This document shows, in pieces, positions 38,998 through 50,617 of a stretch of 64,000 nucleotides of DNA; the stretch's first letter is position 1, and each line of letters begins with the position of its first letter. Source of the DNA: Lonicera japonica (Eukaryota; Streptophyta; Magnoliopsida; Dipsacales; Caprifoliaceae); contig CM038470.1 in NCBI GenBank assembly GCA_021464415.1, forward strand, positions 12,350,394-12,414,393. Direction: 5' to 3'. The notes below the pieces were generated by a model that made no database searches, was not told the origin of the DNA, and saw nothing but the letters and a program-made list of their open reading frames with translations. Both the position numbers and the translations under genes were made by a program.

Positions 38998-40060
38998 AGA
39001 GTAAAAACCATTCAACCCCTTCAAATTATGACTTTTTAACACTAAATCTTTTTATTTTTTAAAAATAACATTAAAATCCTCTAAACTATTAAATATTATT
39101 ATTTAATTTCTAAAATTACATAAATTGTCTTTGTACAAAATTAGATAAAAAACACTAAACCTTTTCAAAGTATTATTTTTTAGCACTAAACCCTCATAAA
39201 TTATCATAATTTGACACTTTACCCCCTAATTTATAAAAATGGACTCTAAACCCCCATAAATTATTAGTTGTTATCACTTAACCCCCCAAAAAAATATATT
39301 TATTTTTGTACAAATGTTAAAAATAGAAAATAGAAAATAAAAAATTGATCAATCTCTCTCTTAATCTTTCCATCCATTAAATCTATATATATATGTCGTT
39401 TAGTCTTTCCATCCATTAAATTTAATAATTTTAATTTATTTAATTTTTTTATCATATTCTAAAAGTGACACTAAATCTCCCTGATCTAACAGTTACTGAC
39501 ATTTAACCCTCAAAGTTGACAGATTTGTTAAAACACTAACACAATGGTTGTCATATGCCTTCCATGTGAGCTCAAATGGACAAAAATATACCAATCTATT
39601 CATTTAAACATAAATTGTTCGAATTACCCTAACATATTTTATAAAACATCCAATATGTAGTTGAACATGAAAAGAGGATTAACGTGTGTTTTTATAAAAT
39701 AAATTAGAGTAATTCAAAAAAAAAATGTTTAAATGGATAGATTGGTGTATTTTTGTCTATTGGTGCTCACATGGGAGGCACATGACAACCATTTCGTTAG
39801 TGTTTTAACAAATTTGTCAACTTTGGGGTTTTAGTGTCACTTTTAAAAAATGGGAGATGGGGGTTTAGTGCTAAAAAGTGATAGTTGAGGGAGTTTAGTG
39901 TTTTTTACCCAATTTTGTATAAGAGCATTTATGTAATTTTGGGGGTTAAGTGATAATATCTAATAGTTTATGGGGGTTTAGTGTCACTTTTAGAAGATTG
40001 GGGGGGGGGGTTAGTGCCAAAAAATGATAGTTTGAGAGGGGTTTGGTGTTTTTTACCCTT
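38998..40060. mobile_element. Nested foldback elements upstream of UGT-A
   Basis: The outer ends AGAGTAAAAACCATTC and GGTTTGGTGTTTTTTACCCT are inverted. Inside, about 39166-39920 repeats the family pattern again, with an inner block (39465-39850) closely matching the 8621-9170 element (CACATGACAACCA, AAATATACCAATCTATT). This is one family inserted within another copy of itself, starting about 170 bases upstream of the UGT-A ATG. Confidence 0.7.
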
Positions 40061-40452
40061 ATTTTTATTGGAGTAAATTTATTTTAAATGGAGATTTTTT
40101 TTATTAAATTATTGACAATAGATCAAACCTAGGATGAAAAAAAGAAAAAAAGAGGAAGATAAACTCTTTGCCCATTATTTTTGTTGGCCACTCAGAGTTT
40201 TTTTTTCAAAACCAGAAGGGAAAGCTCCTAAATTTTATTAGGTCAAAGCAAATAACAAAATTTAGAGGAAGATAATGGAAATTGAAAAGTAACAAACAAA
40301 TTTTAAAAATTACTTCAATTGAGCTGGCTTCCGAATCTCCTTTTTAGGCCTTCCACAAAGGTGTTTGGGCGTGTCAAATTATACTTGATTTAAAAGAAAA
40401 GTTTCATCTTGATCTAAGTGAGGTTGAGATGGTGTCCCCTTGTATTACTTTA
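40061..40452. other. Short non-coding spacer
   Basis: I see no gene; AT-rich sequence between the foldback cluster and the DUF4283 pseudogene. Confidence 0.4.
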
Positions 40453-41830
40453 TTAATTTTTTTTATTTTTAGAATACATTACAATGAAGCCATCTCTATC
40501 TTCTTTCACAAGACTAATATTCGAATTTTGATTGCTAACAACATTAGAACATGAGACTCTTTGAGAAATTTTTGCTAACCTTTGAGAAACGGGTTTACTC
40601 TCAACTAAAATGTTAAAACTTTCAATACTCTCAGTCTCATCTAGATCATCACAACCTTTAGAGGTAGTTTCTCCTTCACTTTTCTCTTTTTCTTCAAGAT
40701 CAGTACACAAGTTATTATCCTCATTAGATCCAGCACGAGATTCTAAGGTAGAAGCAATAGCCACCTCCAAACTTTTAATAATGGGATCATTAAAATCTTC
40801 ACCCTCAAACTCATCATTACGTGTTTCATGAATGACATCAATAATTTGCTTTCCTTCCTTTTGGGTATTTAATTTTCTGGAATTTGAATTACCCATTAAA
40901 ACATGATCTACTACCTTAGTTTGCTTTACCGCAATAGTTTGTTGTTGCTTCTCATTTTTCCTATGGCTTACATCATAAGAAATATGAAGCTCTTTAGACT
41001 GTGGCTTAGGCGATTGAACTTTTGGTACCCATTTCCTTATCACTAATTTTAATGGCTATTCTCTTATTCGGATTTAAAATCAAATAATTGTCTATAATAT
41101 GCCCCTGTCTACAACAATGAGAGTAATAGAGAGGAATATTTTCATAATCAACAATTTGCTAAAAACCCCTTTCACCAACACAATCCAAACCCGAGACGGG
41201 TGTTTTGAAAGAAGATCAAGTTCAATGCAAACGCAAGCTAAGTTAGGCCGATTTAGCTTTATTTTTGAAGCATCCATTTTAATAGGTTTTCCTATAAGTT
41301 GAGCAATGGAAAAAATACTACCCTTTAATTTGTGAAAAATGAATTGGGAGAAAGGGAAAGGAACTCCAAACCGGTGACATTAAAGACTCCTCGTTTGGTT
41401 TAAAATTTGCGTCCATCTAAAAGTTCTCATCGGTAATCTATCAATGTACCATACATCTCATAACCAAAGGCGCTTGTAATCTTCTTCACAATGAAGCTTA
41501 ATCAAGATGTGCTTTTGATCAAGTAATCCAGTATGAAGTTCCTCTTCGAGCCCGAATGTAACAAAAACCTTTTTGATAGCTTCCATAGATGGTCGACCAT
41601 GAGAGAATTTGCCTACCAAGGCGAACTCGAATGGGGACGCCAACTTTTCAATTTCACCATTTGAGAAGAAAACCGTTAATTCACCCTTGAAAGAACTAGG
41701 TTTTTTCAAAGGGACCTAAAGTGAGGATAAAGATCCAGCCACTTCAGCGAAAGATTTTGCTTGCCATGAGAGATTATGAGGGATGACAATCCCAATTGGG
41801 GCAGCCATCAACGGGGAGGAAACCCTCGTC
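40453..41830 (-). pseudogene. DUF4283-type protein remnant (LINE ORF1-like)
   Basis: Minus-strand pieces are, right to left, 41810-41716 (MAAPIGIVIPHNLSWQAKSF), 41709-41458 (FEFALVGKFSHGRPSMEAIK, then a segment ending YKRLWL), 41277-41092 (KLNRPNLACVCIELDLL, PSRVWIV) and 41043-40453 (an acidic, low-complexity tail of about 196 residues ending DGFIVMYSKNKKN). This order matches the DUF4283 proteins that precede reverse transcriptase in plant LINE elements. Frames are interrupted by stops and shifts. No reverse transcriptase follows, so it is a truncated or solo copy. Confidence 0.75.
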
Positions 41831-42701
41831 CCCTAATTTGTCAATTTCCTCCCACACTGTGAAGTTGTTCGTATTTTGAGACACAATTTAAATCTGCCAC
41901 TCAAAGAATTTGTTTAAACTTTAGTCATTCAACCACTTTCGACTTCAGGCCATTTTTTTTTGTTGCACTTATTACTTATGTGGTGATGCATGTCTGAACG
42001 TGTCAGTGGAGACTAAAGCGGGAGTGTTTAAGAACAAAATTTTGGGTGTGTTCAATTACTTTAATTAATTGATCAACTTTCAGTATGGGCCAAGATAAAA
42101 GACTGTGCTGTCTTCACTTGTTGTAGGGCTACTACAGCCCAAGAACATTGATTCGTCAACTTGACTTGAAGGCCTGGTATACCATAAGACTTCAATTTTA
42201 GAAGAAAGTAAGAACTCTTACTGGCAGAACGAGTATTAGTTCTTCTAAGATAGACGTGAAAAAAGAGAGGATAATATATTATCTAAAAATGACAATGTAA
42301 AGACTTGGGAAAAACAGTAACATGCAAGAAATTAACATCGTTAATCTTTATATTTGTTGTATAAACCCTCCTCAACCATAAGCAATCTGAATTTGTTTAG
42401 ATAATTAGTTGCTTGGAGAATCAAGAACGTATCAGTTTTGTCACAATGGGAGCTCAATTAGCTAGTGACTATATTGAGGCTAAAACCTAAATGGGAATCA
42501 AGAAAGCATTGATATATCATTTGGAAATTAGAATTCAACACATCTTGGTATTCCGCAAGGGTGTGAAGTGTGAAGTGTGAACTGTGAAGGTTGAAACCCA
42601 CACCCTACTATCGTTGGTGCATATATTCTTATTCAATCAACCAAAAAAAAATGAAAAAAACGTACAACACATCCTTCATTGCCTCCATTTTGTGACGACT
42701 T
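41831..42701. other. Spacer downstream of UGT-B
   Basis: No gene seen. It contains the UGT-B 3' flank; the rest is AT-rich unique sequence. Confidence 0.4.
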
Positions 42702-44453
42702 TTAAGCGTAAGGTTTTGACAAACTCATCGATTTGATGTCCTCAACTAGACGATTCAAACTACAATAAGACGACCCATATTTACTCAAACATTTTTTGGT
42801 CGATTTCGCCAGTATATCAGCAGATTGGATGAACTCTTCCCTCCTCAACTCCATAAGATCCCTCACCATTTCCTCAATTACGACTCGGTCACAAGTATCT
42901 TTCATATCCATTCCAATTTTCCATACTTCACTAACAAACCTACTGCTCACGTGTTGGTCAACATAGTGTGGCCAACAAATCATTGGCACTCCCTCAGCAA
43001 TACTCTCTAGTGTCGAGTTCCATCCACTGTGCGTCAAAAACCCACCAATTGATGGGTGGGCAAGAACTTCTTCTTGTGGGGCCCAACCCACAACACACCC
43101 CCTCTCTTTAGTACCCTCCAGGAGTTCCACTGGAATCTCAATTTCTGTTTCTTTCTCCCTGACGGATCCTGGCCGTCTAACCCACAAGAATCTTTCCCCG
43201 CTATTCACCAAACCGTGCCAGAACTCCATAAGTTGGTCCCACGTCATTATTGTAAGACTTCCAATGCTTATGTAAATCACAGATTTCGACGGTTGTTGAT
43301 CGAGCCACGTTATACAGCTTCTATCCTCTTCCCAGAGGCTGTTAGAAGAAGAGGTGGGTGGTCGTATTGACATTGCTTCTGTTGTTAGTCTAGTCTTGAG
43401 GTGTGCGTGGAGTGGGCCTATGGTGTAGGTGTTTGGACAGATAGTGCGTATTCGAGAAAGGACAGGTCCATCCAAATCTTCAAATGTATTGAGTATGAGT
43501 CCTTTGGCTCGCGGTATTTGTTTAACCTCTTTTAGAACAACTTGTAATTGGGGACTGGGGTTAGCTGGGTCTTCGTCACGACAGAATCCTGGAAGATCGC
43601 GTTGCCGAAGAAAATCTTCCATCCCTTGAACACAAGTTATTTTTGAATCCAAGTCATTTCCTGTAAAAATCCAAAATTAAAGGATGTCAAAGTTTAGTTC
43701 GTCTGTCGTTTTGTTTTTTCATTTTTTGTGTAATTACAAGAATGAATCTGACTCTTCTAGAGTGACGCCATTTTAGAACATACTAATAAATTAGCCCGCC
43801 AGTTTAAAATTAGATGAATCAGATTTTAACATGCATTCACACAAGAACTAAAGTGTAATGTTAACCAAATAGCTTGAAGCTAGACCGTTATTGGATCAAG
43901 ACAGTGACATATATATATATATAACATGCGTACCTTTGAAGGGAAGTTCACCGGATTGAATAAGCTTGGGAATACACAAATAAGTCCAAATGCAGCATGG
44001 ACTTATACTATCAAAATAAAACAAAGGAATCCCAATCTCTTCAGCAACATCAAGTACAAAACCAAATATCCCTTCAGCTATAATACACGTCACAGGCCGG
44101 CCGGATCTCCTACTCAGGCCACCGGAGCTCACCATTTCTCTAAAAATTGGCGCCGTTACAGCTTCAATCCCACCCATCAACTCCCCAAATTGATCGACAG
44201 ACCGAGGGTTATCTTCCGGTAGGCCATCGGTGATGCTCTCGAATTTGAAATGCGGGTAGCGAGAAAATCGAGACTGAACGTCAGTGTGACGGAGAATTCG
44301 CCGGTGGATGTGGTGGGTGTTGAGGAAGGTGACGTGGATGCCGGAGATGCAGAGGAGCTCTGCTAATTTGAGGTTGCAGTTTACAGGACCTTGGAATGGT
44401 AACGGGAAAATCAGTGCGTGAGGAGGAGAAATTAGTGTTTTTGCAGTGCTCAT
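42702..44453 (-). CDS. UGT-B: UDP-glycosyltransferase, 7-deoxyloganetic acid glucosyltransferase-like, both dyad residues altered
   Basis: Exon 1 is 44453-43934 and exon 2 is 43660-42702, joined in phase 1 (AAAG|GTACGC ... TTACAG|GAAATG) to give 492 residues. The acceptor half starts HALIFPLPFQGPVNCN; the catalytic His position is Pro23 (codon CCT). The partner Asp is Glu127 (CIIAEGIFGF). The donor half is well kept: SVIYISIGSL, the PSPG box at about 366-409 (GWAPQEEVLAHPSIGG, THSGWNSTLESIAEG, final DQH, so the last-position Gln is present), then DMKDTCDR. The intron is short (273 bp) and clean. The full-length frame without stops suggests selection, so it is not an obvious pseudogene. It may use a different mechanism, prefer an already ionised acceptor, or be inactive. 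Its 5' flank is repeated beside the relic at 46087-46742. Confidence 0.93.
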
Positions 44454-44613
44454 CTCTAATTTACCTTGTGTCCCTCCTTCTTGTGGTGTTTAATTGAAGG
44501 TCAACTAATAACGAGTTTCTTATAACCTAACTTTAAAAATATATAATACAATTTTTAAAATAATATTATATTTTAAAAAAGAAAATATCGTTATATGCCG
44601 AATATAAACACTT

Positions 44614-45403
44614 ATAGTGTGTTTGATTAGCAATATTTTTCCATGGAAAATGAACATTTTTTATTTGATTTGATAACTTAAAGTATTTGATTTTTCTAGG
44701 CAATTCAATTCCCACTTTTGGCTCACACATGTGCATTTTCAAAGCAATTGAGGAAAATGTTTTCTTTGGGGGAAGGTGGTTTCTTGTTTTTCATACTTGG
44801 CACGGTTCACGAGACAAAGTTTTTACCATTTTCTACATTAAAAAATGTCATTACTTAAAATATAAAATTCAAAATAATATAAAAAATTAATATTTAAAAT
44901 CTACTAATCAAGATCAATTAAATAAGATCCATCATGACTATATAATTATGTTAAAAAAATACCAATAATTTTTTCTATATTAAAAATGTCATAATACAAC
45001 TAATATTTTTCGAGTAGAAAATTAAGGCAATCAAACACGCTACACTACATCTTCCATACAAAGTTTTTCGAGACAATTGGCACATTTTTCGAGACAAAGT
45101 TTTACTCATTTTTTACATTAAAAATGCTATAGCTTAAAATCTAAAATTCAAAATTTAATAAAAATTTAATATTTAAAATCTACTAATCAAGCTCAATTAA
45201 ACAAGATCCATCATGACTATAGAATTATGTAAAAAAAATACCAATAATTTTTCTAAATTAAAAATGCCATAAAACAACCAATATTTTTCGAGTAGAAAAT
45301 TAAGGCAATCAAACACATTTAATTAACATTTTTCATGCAACTCAATTTCCTGGAACTTATTTTATTTTCATACAAATTCTATGCTTGCAATCAAATGCAC
45401 CCT
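44614..45403. mobile_element. MITE of the GTGTGTTTGATT family with an internal duplication
   Basis: The left end ATAGTGTGTTTGATTAGC and the right end GCAATCAAATGCACCCT are inverted repeats. The core (44811-45060) is repeated at 45091-45330 with a 280-bp offset, sharing GAGACAAAGTTTT and CAAGATCCATCATGACTATA. The same core is in the GC1 intron at 1751-2283. It sits in the 5' flank of UGT-B, about 160 bases from the ATG. Confidence 0.72.
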
Positions 45404-45464
45404 TATTTTCTTTTCATGCAAATTCCATACTTGTAATTAAACACACATTTATATGTATATACAT

Positions 45465-46086
45465 ATACAGATAAATCCAGAAGTTGAATCGCACATGCAA
45501 TTCAATTACTTTTTATGCCTAATTAACCACTTGGTCAATAAGCAATATACTAATCTGAATATTAAAATATGATCGATCAAGTGGACATCAAGCTTGCTCA
45601 ATAAGTTGACTGTCATGTTTCTTGCTGCATAAGATTAATTTATTGTGACCTATTTTAGTTTAACAGATCTCAAGTCACTAGAAAAATATACAAAATGTAA
45701 CAAAAACGTTAATAAAATAGCTGTGATCTACATATTTAATTAAGTATTACAGTACTACGCAATATTTTCGGCAATATAGAATGCAGTTGGAGTTCAAACG
45801 CTAATGTCATATACTCTTATAACATCTGTACTACATATGGTAAATTTTGTTCCAAAATGGATAATTCTTCTTACCATTGTTAACCACACCTACAAAAGGA
45901 TAAATTAATGTAAAAAAAAGAAGGGCTAAAATGGAGACAATTCAAATGCGAAAATGCCATTTTGAAGTGTGGCAAAAGAGTCAGCACTTGAAATAAAAAA
46001 GACATGTTTGTAGTCAAAAGTAAATTATATATATATATATATATATACCTTCCTTCCAAAAATTTGTTTGGGGTAAATTTATCCTC
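45465..46086. repeat. Spacer block paralogous to the UGT-C downstream region
   Basis: 45525-45800 matches the inverted complement of 50990-51300. 45820-46086 matches 54265-54510 in direct orientation (CTGCACTACATATGG, GCCATTTTGAAGTGTG, CCTTCCAAAAATTTGTT). Here the two blocks are contiguous, so this looks like the unrearranged arrangement. It contains a (TA)n run at 46025-46047. Confidence 0.8.
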
Positions 46087-46742
46087 GGTACATCCAAGTC
46101 ATTTCCTAGAGCAAACGAGCATTGCTAGCGAGTCATACTAAAGAAAAACAAAATACAACATGAGCCATATGAGCTTAATTAACTATATAATTAGCATATT
46201 TAATTAACACAAAAATTATACTAAACATATTAAACAAATTGACTAGTGTATTAATAGAGTAATCCATTTGTTATATTGGTATATTTGAGATCTTTATATA
46301 TAATCCAAGTGTGTAGGAGGTTGTAAGAAAATCCACGTTTAATTATAATTTGTGTATAATAAGTAAAGTATACTTATTTACTGTGTAAAAATAATAGTAA
46401 GTCATAAAGTGAGAAGGAGAGAAAACCAACGCTTTTAAAGGGAAAAGGGAAGCAAGGCAAGCCAATATCATATATTCATATAGAGACCGGAGGAGTTCTG
46501 ACACATTAATAGCAGTGAGTGGACGCAATTCTCTTGTGCGTCAGTAGGATGTTGCACGCATTTTTCAAATGGACACTGGACGCATTTTTTGTTACCCCTT
46601 TCAAGCCATATGCATTTCACATAAGTTTATACCAAGAAATTTAAATTTATAGTACACCATTTTACGGAATAATATCTTACCCTATCTTAAAAGCAGGCGC
46701 AGCCATAACTTCAATCCCACTTATAGGTTTTATACTATTCAT
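46087..46742 (-). pseudogene. UGT relic: gutted fifth copy of the cluster gene
   Basis: The first codons survive at 46742-46740 (ATG with the UGT-B-like 5' flank, CTTCTTGTGGGTTTAATTGAAGG nearby). A scrap of exon 1 is at about 46722-46686 (GGATTGAAGTTATGGCTGCG, like UGT-B's Ile-Glu-Ala-Val-Thr-Ala region). The intron matches UGT-C's at 46330-46106 (ACTAAACATATTAAACAAATTGAC, GTAATCCATTTGTTATA). The first codons of exon 2 follow CTCTAG|GAAATGACTTGGATG at 46105. Exon 2 then stops after about six codons and runs straight into 3'-flanking sequence. Most of exon 1 and nearly all of exon 2 were deleted. Confidence 0.8.
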
Positions 46743-46860
46743 CTCTAATTTAATTCATTTTTTTCCTTCTTGTGGGTTTAATTGAAGGTTAACTAATCAT
46801 GAGTTTTGATTCGTTGGTCATTGTAAGATTGTTTTAATAATATAATTACTTGTATTAATT

Positions 46861-47010
46861 TGTTAATGTTAGTAGCTAATTTAATTAGGTTGTTGCTAAG
46901 GGCAACTTGAAATTGATCACCTTGCATTATAGTAAACTTGTGTTGCTCTAATTTGAAGTAAGTAGCTAATTAATTTAATTTGTTAATGTTAGTAGTTAAT
47001 TTAATTAGGT
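46861..47010. repeat. 120-bp tandem repeat interrupted by a Copia element
   Basis: TGTTAATGTTAGTAGCTAAT starts at 46861 and recurs at 46981. The second unit breaks at 47010 and resumes after the Copia LTR at 50407 (GTTACTAAGGGCAACTTG), so the retroelement landed inside unit 2. Confidence 0.85.
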
Positions 47011-47019
47011 CTGCTATCA

Positions 47020-49411
47020 GACACTAAGGGAATGGGGTTAGCCGGTACTGGATCAGGGACAGATACTGGAGTGGGTGAAAGATGAGAGGCTTCTATTGGC
47101 GAGGACTCGGGGAATGGATCAACAGGCAGCACAGGTTCAGTGGATAAGGTGGTATTTTGGGCCAGAGTGTAATATGGAGTATTTTCCTAAAAGGTAACAT
47201 GTCGGGAAATGCGAAGTCTTTTGGCAATGGGATCATAGCAGCGATAACCCTTTTGTTGAATTCCATATCATAAGAAAACACACATAGAGGTTTTTGGTGT
47301 GAGTTTGGTACGCTCTCTTTTGGGAAGTAATACAAAACAAGTAGATCCAAAGACACGAAGTTCGGAATAATCAGGACGAGTTTCATAAAGACGCTCAAAG
47401 GGAGAAACACCATTTGTAACAAGAGAGGGAATAAGGTTTATAATGAATATAGAAGTATGGATGGCTTCTCCCCAAAAAGTAGAAGGGACAGAGGACGACA
47501 CAAGGAGAGTACGGGCAGTTTCGACAAGATAACGGTGTTTACGTTCTGCAATGCCATTTTGTTCTGGAGTGTCAGGACATGATAATTGAGGAAGAATCCC
47601 TTGAGATTTGAGAAAGTTAAGGAAGGGTTTGGACATATATTCGCCTCCGGAATCAGAACGAAAAAGTTTGATAGTTTTAGAAAATTGAGTTTTAATCATG
47701 GTGGCAAATTCAATATAAATTTTAAGAAAATCGGAACGAGAGTGAAACAAATAAGTCCAACTATAGCGAGAGTAATCATCAACAAAAATCACATAATATA
47801 AGGCACCCCCCATAGAAGCAATAGGAGCTTTACCCCACACATCATAATGCACAAGATCAAAAGGAGAAGATGAAACTGTAGTACTATTATTAAAAGGTAG
47901 AGCTGGTTGTTTGGCCAGTTTACAAGCAACACAAGGAAAATCTTTATCTAATGTAACTGGTCCTAACAACCCTTGATTAATCATATATTTAAGACGAGAA
48001 AAAGAAACATGTCATAATCTAGAGTGCCAAAAAGATGATAGGTGTGGGTGTGAGGTAGATGCTGTTAAGGATGTATTGGTTGTGGGGGGAATGTGAAGTG
48101 TGTCTGTAACATATAAGCGGCCAACTCTATGGCCTGTCCCAACTTGCTTGCCCGTCGAACGGTCCTGCACAATAAAACCCAATGAATGAAATATAATGAT
48201 TAGTCCAAGATCACATAATTTCCCGACAGATAACAGTTGCATTGAAAGTTGAGGGATAAAGAAGACATCAGGAATAGACAAGTTAGGAGTGTTTTTAATG
48301 GAACCAATGTGACTAGCAGTGATAACAGAATCATCAGCTATGTGAATTTTGGGAGATGAATGCATGAGACTGGATGAGTCGAAGTGTGTAGGGTCCAAAG
48401 TCATGTGATTTGATGCTCCGGAATCAAGAAAGCAATGAGAAGAAGATGTACCTGATGAGACTAAAAAAGCAGAGGCAATGGTATGATTATTACCGGTTTG
48501 GGGAGATGGTAGAGCAAGTACGGCAGCAGACGATCCAGTTGAATTTTGTAGTCCCCGCATGTACCGAGATGTAGGAGAGGGACAATTCTTGACGACATGC
48601 CCAAAACCCTTGCAGTAGTTACATTGAACCTGGGAATAATCTCGGGGTGGTGCCGTTTGGGTATTGTGAGGAGGGCGATATGATGTCTGATGAGGGCGTG
48701 GTGAAAAGGTATTGTGAGGTGGTCGGTAATTCTGATTCTGCAGGCGAGGAGATGCAGCATACGAGGTATTCGAGGCTGGTCGTGTAACAAAAATTGATGA
48801 AATATTCGAAGTGATACCCTTTCGAGTTTCTTCAGTAATTAATTCTGTTAATGCTGATTCAACAGAGGGGAGGGGCTTGCGATGAAGAATAGATGCACAG
48901 ATCGGTTCAAATTCATCCCGTAGTACCATGAGAAATTGTACAAGTCGCGTTTCTTCACGAAAGGTTTCCCATAAACCAAAGTCTGTTGTCCATGGAGGTT
49001 TTATGAGTTCCAACTGATCCCAGATAACGCACATGCTAGAGTGAAAATCAGACACGGATTGACCTGGTTGTTGTAGTAGCCCTCGTATATCTTGTTCAAG
49101 TTTATATTTCTTGGCAAAATTGGTTTGAACATATCTGTGTGCTAAGAAATCCCAAGCTTTCTTTGCGGTATCACACTTTCCAAGCTGAAGACTGATTGAT
49201 GGAATGACAGTGTTGGTAATCCAGGTTAAAATTTTGTTGTTATTAATATCCCAATTAGCCTACTTTTCATCGGTTTCAGCAGGACAAGTTGCTTTGCCAT
49301 TAACATATTCCAGAGTCCCTTTCCTTTCAAGAAATTTCGGAACAAAATAGACCAGTGGTTATAATTGTTTCCATCCAATTTAATGGTGATAGGAATTTCT
49401 GATGTTTTCAT
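47020..49411 (-). pseudogene. Copia gag-protease-integrase remnant
   Basis: Gag starts at 49411 (KLDGNNYNHWSILF). A one-base slip near 49290 and a stop near 49258 interrupt it; reading continues as LQLGKCDTAKKAWDFLAHRY. The zinc knuckle CNYCKGFGHVVKNC lies near 48620, and the protease motif FLDSGASNHMTLD near 48420. The integrase zinc-binding region near 48015 has a stop where Gly is usual, so it reads WHSRL-stop-HVSF. The integrase core keeps HYDVWG, FRSDSGGEY and NGIAERKHRYL (Asp, Asp, Glu). It ends in linker sequence. It is not functional. Confidence 0.9.
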
Positions 49412-49455
49412 AACATAAAACTGAACAAGAATTAAGAAAACAGTGTAAAAAATAG

Positions 49456-49745
49456 AGCACTTGACCTGATTTTATATCTTAGAGATTGAATTTGGATAGA
49501 CGAAGACTGCGGTTGTGTTCAGAATGCTTGAAAACCTCGAAAACCAGTCTTGGTTGTCAGAGAACCGGTCAGAAAAATAATCAAACGGTGTTAAAAGGAG
49601 TGCACTAGATCTGGTTTTGTAACTTGAAGACTGAATCTGGAGAAACGGAGACCGCAGTTGCATCTGGAACGGTTAAAAACCTAAGGAACCAGTCTGAGTT
49701 GGCTGAAAACCGATCAAAAAATAACAAAACCGGGCAAAAAACTAT
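49456..49745 (-). repeat. ~145-bp direct repeat in the Copia leader
   Basis: 49456-49595 and 49600-49745 share GACTGAATYTGG, GACYGCRGTTG and AACCAGTCT...AAAACC blocks in the same order, at about 75-80% identity by eye. Confidence 0.7.
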
Positions 49746-49774
49746 CGTCTGAACCGGTCTGAGTTGTCTGACTG

Positions 49775-49960
49775 ACGACGTTAACGGAAAAGCTGACGGC
49801 GTTAACGGAAAGACTAACGGTGTTAACGGAAGGGCTAACGGCGTTAACGGACGTTAACTTTAACGGTGAACTCTTGACGCCGTTAACTTTAACGGAAAAG
49901 ATTTAACGGAAAAAGTACTAACGCCGTTAAAGTTAACGGCAACCTGACTGACGGTTACGG
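49775..49960 (-). repeat. TTAACGGCGTTAACGG short-unit array in the Copia leader
   Basis: The phrase GACGGCGTTAACGGAAAG and its inverted form CGCCGTTAACTTTAACGG recur about ten times in 190 bases, in both orientations. The RNA could fold into several stems. It lies between primer site and gag. Confidence 0.85.
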
Positions 49961-50203
49961 CGGTGGCGCGTGGTTTCGGCGAGACGCAACGGGTTTCACA
50001 CTCGCGGCGCGTGAGGGCGCGTGGCTTGGTTTTTCGAGGTGATTCTTACGGCTTCGGAATCGTCTATGGAAGACGAAGGTTTTAGTATTGTATTTATCGA
50101 TAAAACGGTGTGGATCTGATTGGTGAATAAGACGGTGCGGATCTGATTGGTGATGGCTGCGGCTGGTGGCTGGTGGTGGTGATTCAACCTTGCTCTGATA
50201 CCA

Positions 50204-50406
50204 TGTTAAGTTTAGAGAAAAGAGAAACTATATTATATTATTGAATGAATGATTACATAAGAAAGGGGCTCTATTTATAGAGCTAAACAAGACAAAAGAA
50301 AAACCTAGTCTAACAAGGAAAAGGAAAACTAATCCAATAATGAAACAAACACGAAATAAATAAATAAACAAACTAAATAAATAATAATTAACTAATAACT
50401 TTAACA
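50204..50406 (-). repeat. 5' LTR of the truncated Copia element
   Basis: It is 203 bp with TGTTAA...TTAACA ends. On the minus strand it abuts TGGTATCAGAGC. No second LTR is found at the other end. Confidence 0.9.
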
Positions 50407-50617
50407 GTTACTAAGGGCAACTTGAAATTGATCAACTTGCATTATAGTAAACTTGTGTTACTCTAATTTGAAGTAAGTATTTTTTTTAACTTCACTCTGG
50501 GATTGTAGCAAATTTTTATCTAAACCTTGAGGTCAAAGTTCAAATTCCATTAAAAAAAAGGAAGACATTTGTAAAATTACCGAATATAAACACTTTACTG
50601 TTATATATCTATATATA
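50407..50617. other. Host spacer between Copia element and long-TIR element
   Basis: This is the remainder of the 120-bp tandem unit (50407-50480), then unique sequence. CCGAATATAAACACTT at about 50579-50595 also occurs at about 44598-44613 in the UGT-B 5' flank, supporting the segmental duplication. Confidence 0.6.

Larger units (their letters stand above)
47011..50406 (-). mobile_element. Truncated Ty1/Copia retrotransposon, lacks RT, RNase H and 3' LTR
   Basis: The 5' LTR is at 50204-50406 (minus strand TGTTAAAGTTATTAG...CTTAACA), followed by the primer-binding site TGGTATCAGAGC (50203-50192), a repeat-rich leader (49456-50190), then gag, protease and integrase. The pol reading stops shortly after integrase at 47011, where host tandem-repeat sequence resumes. 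The reverse transcriptase, RNase H and 3' LTR are absent, which suggests a deletion after insertion. The leader and LTR are much better kept than those of the 25.6-31.6 kb element. Confidence 0.93.
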
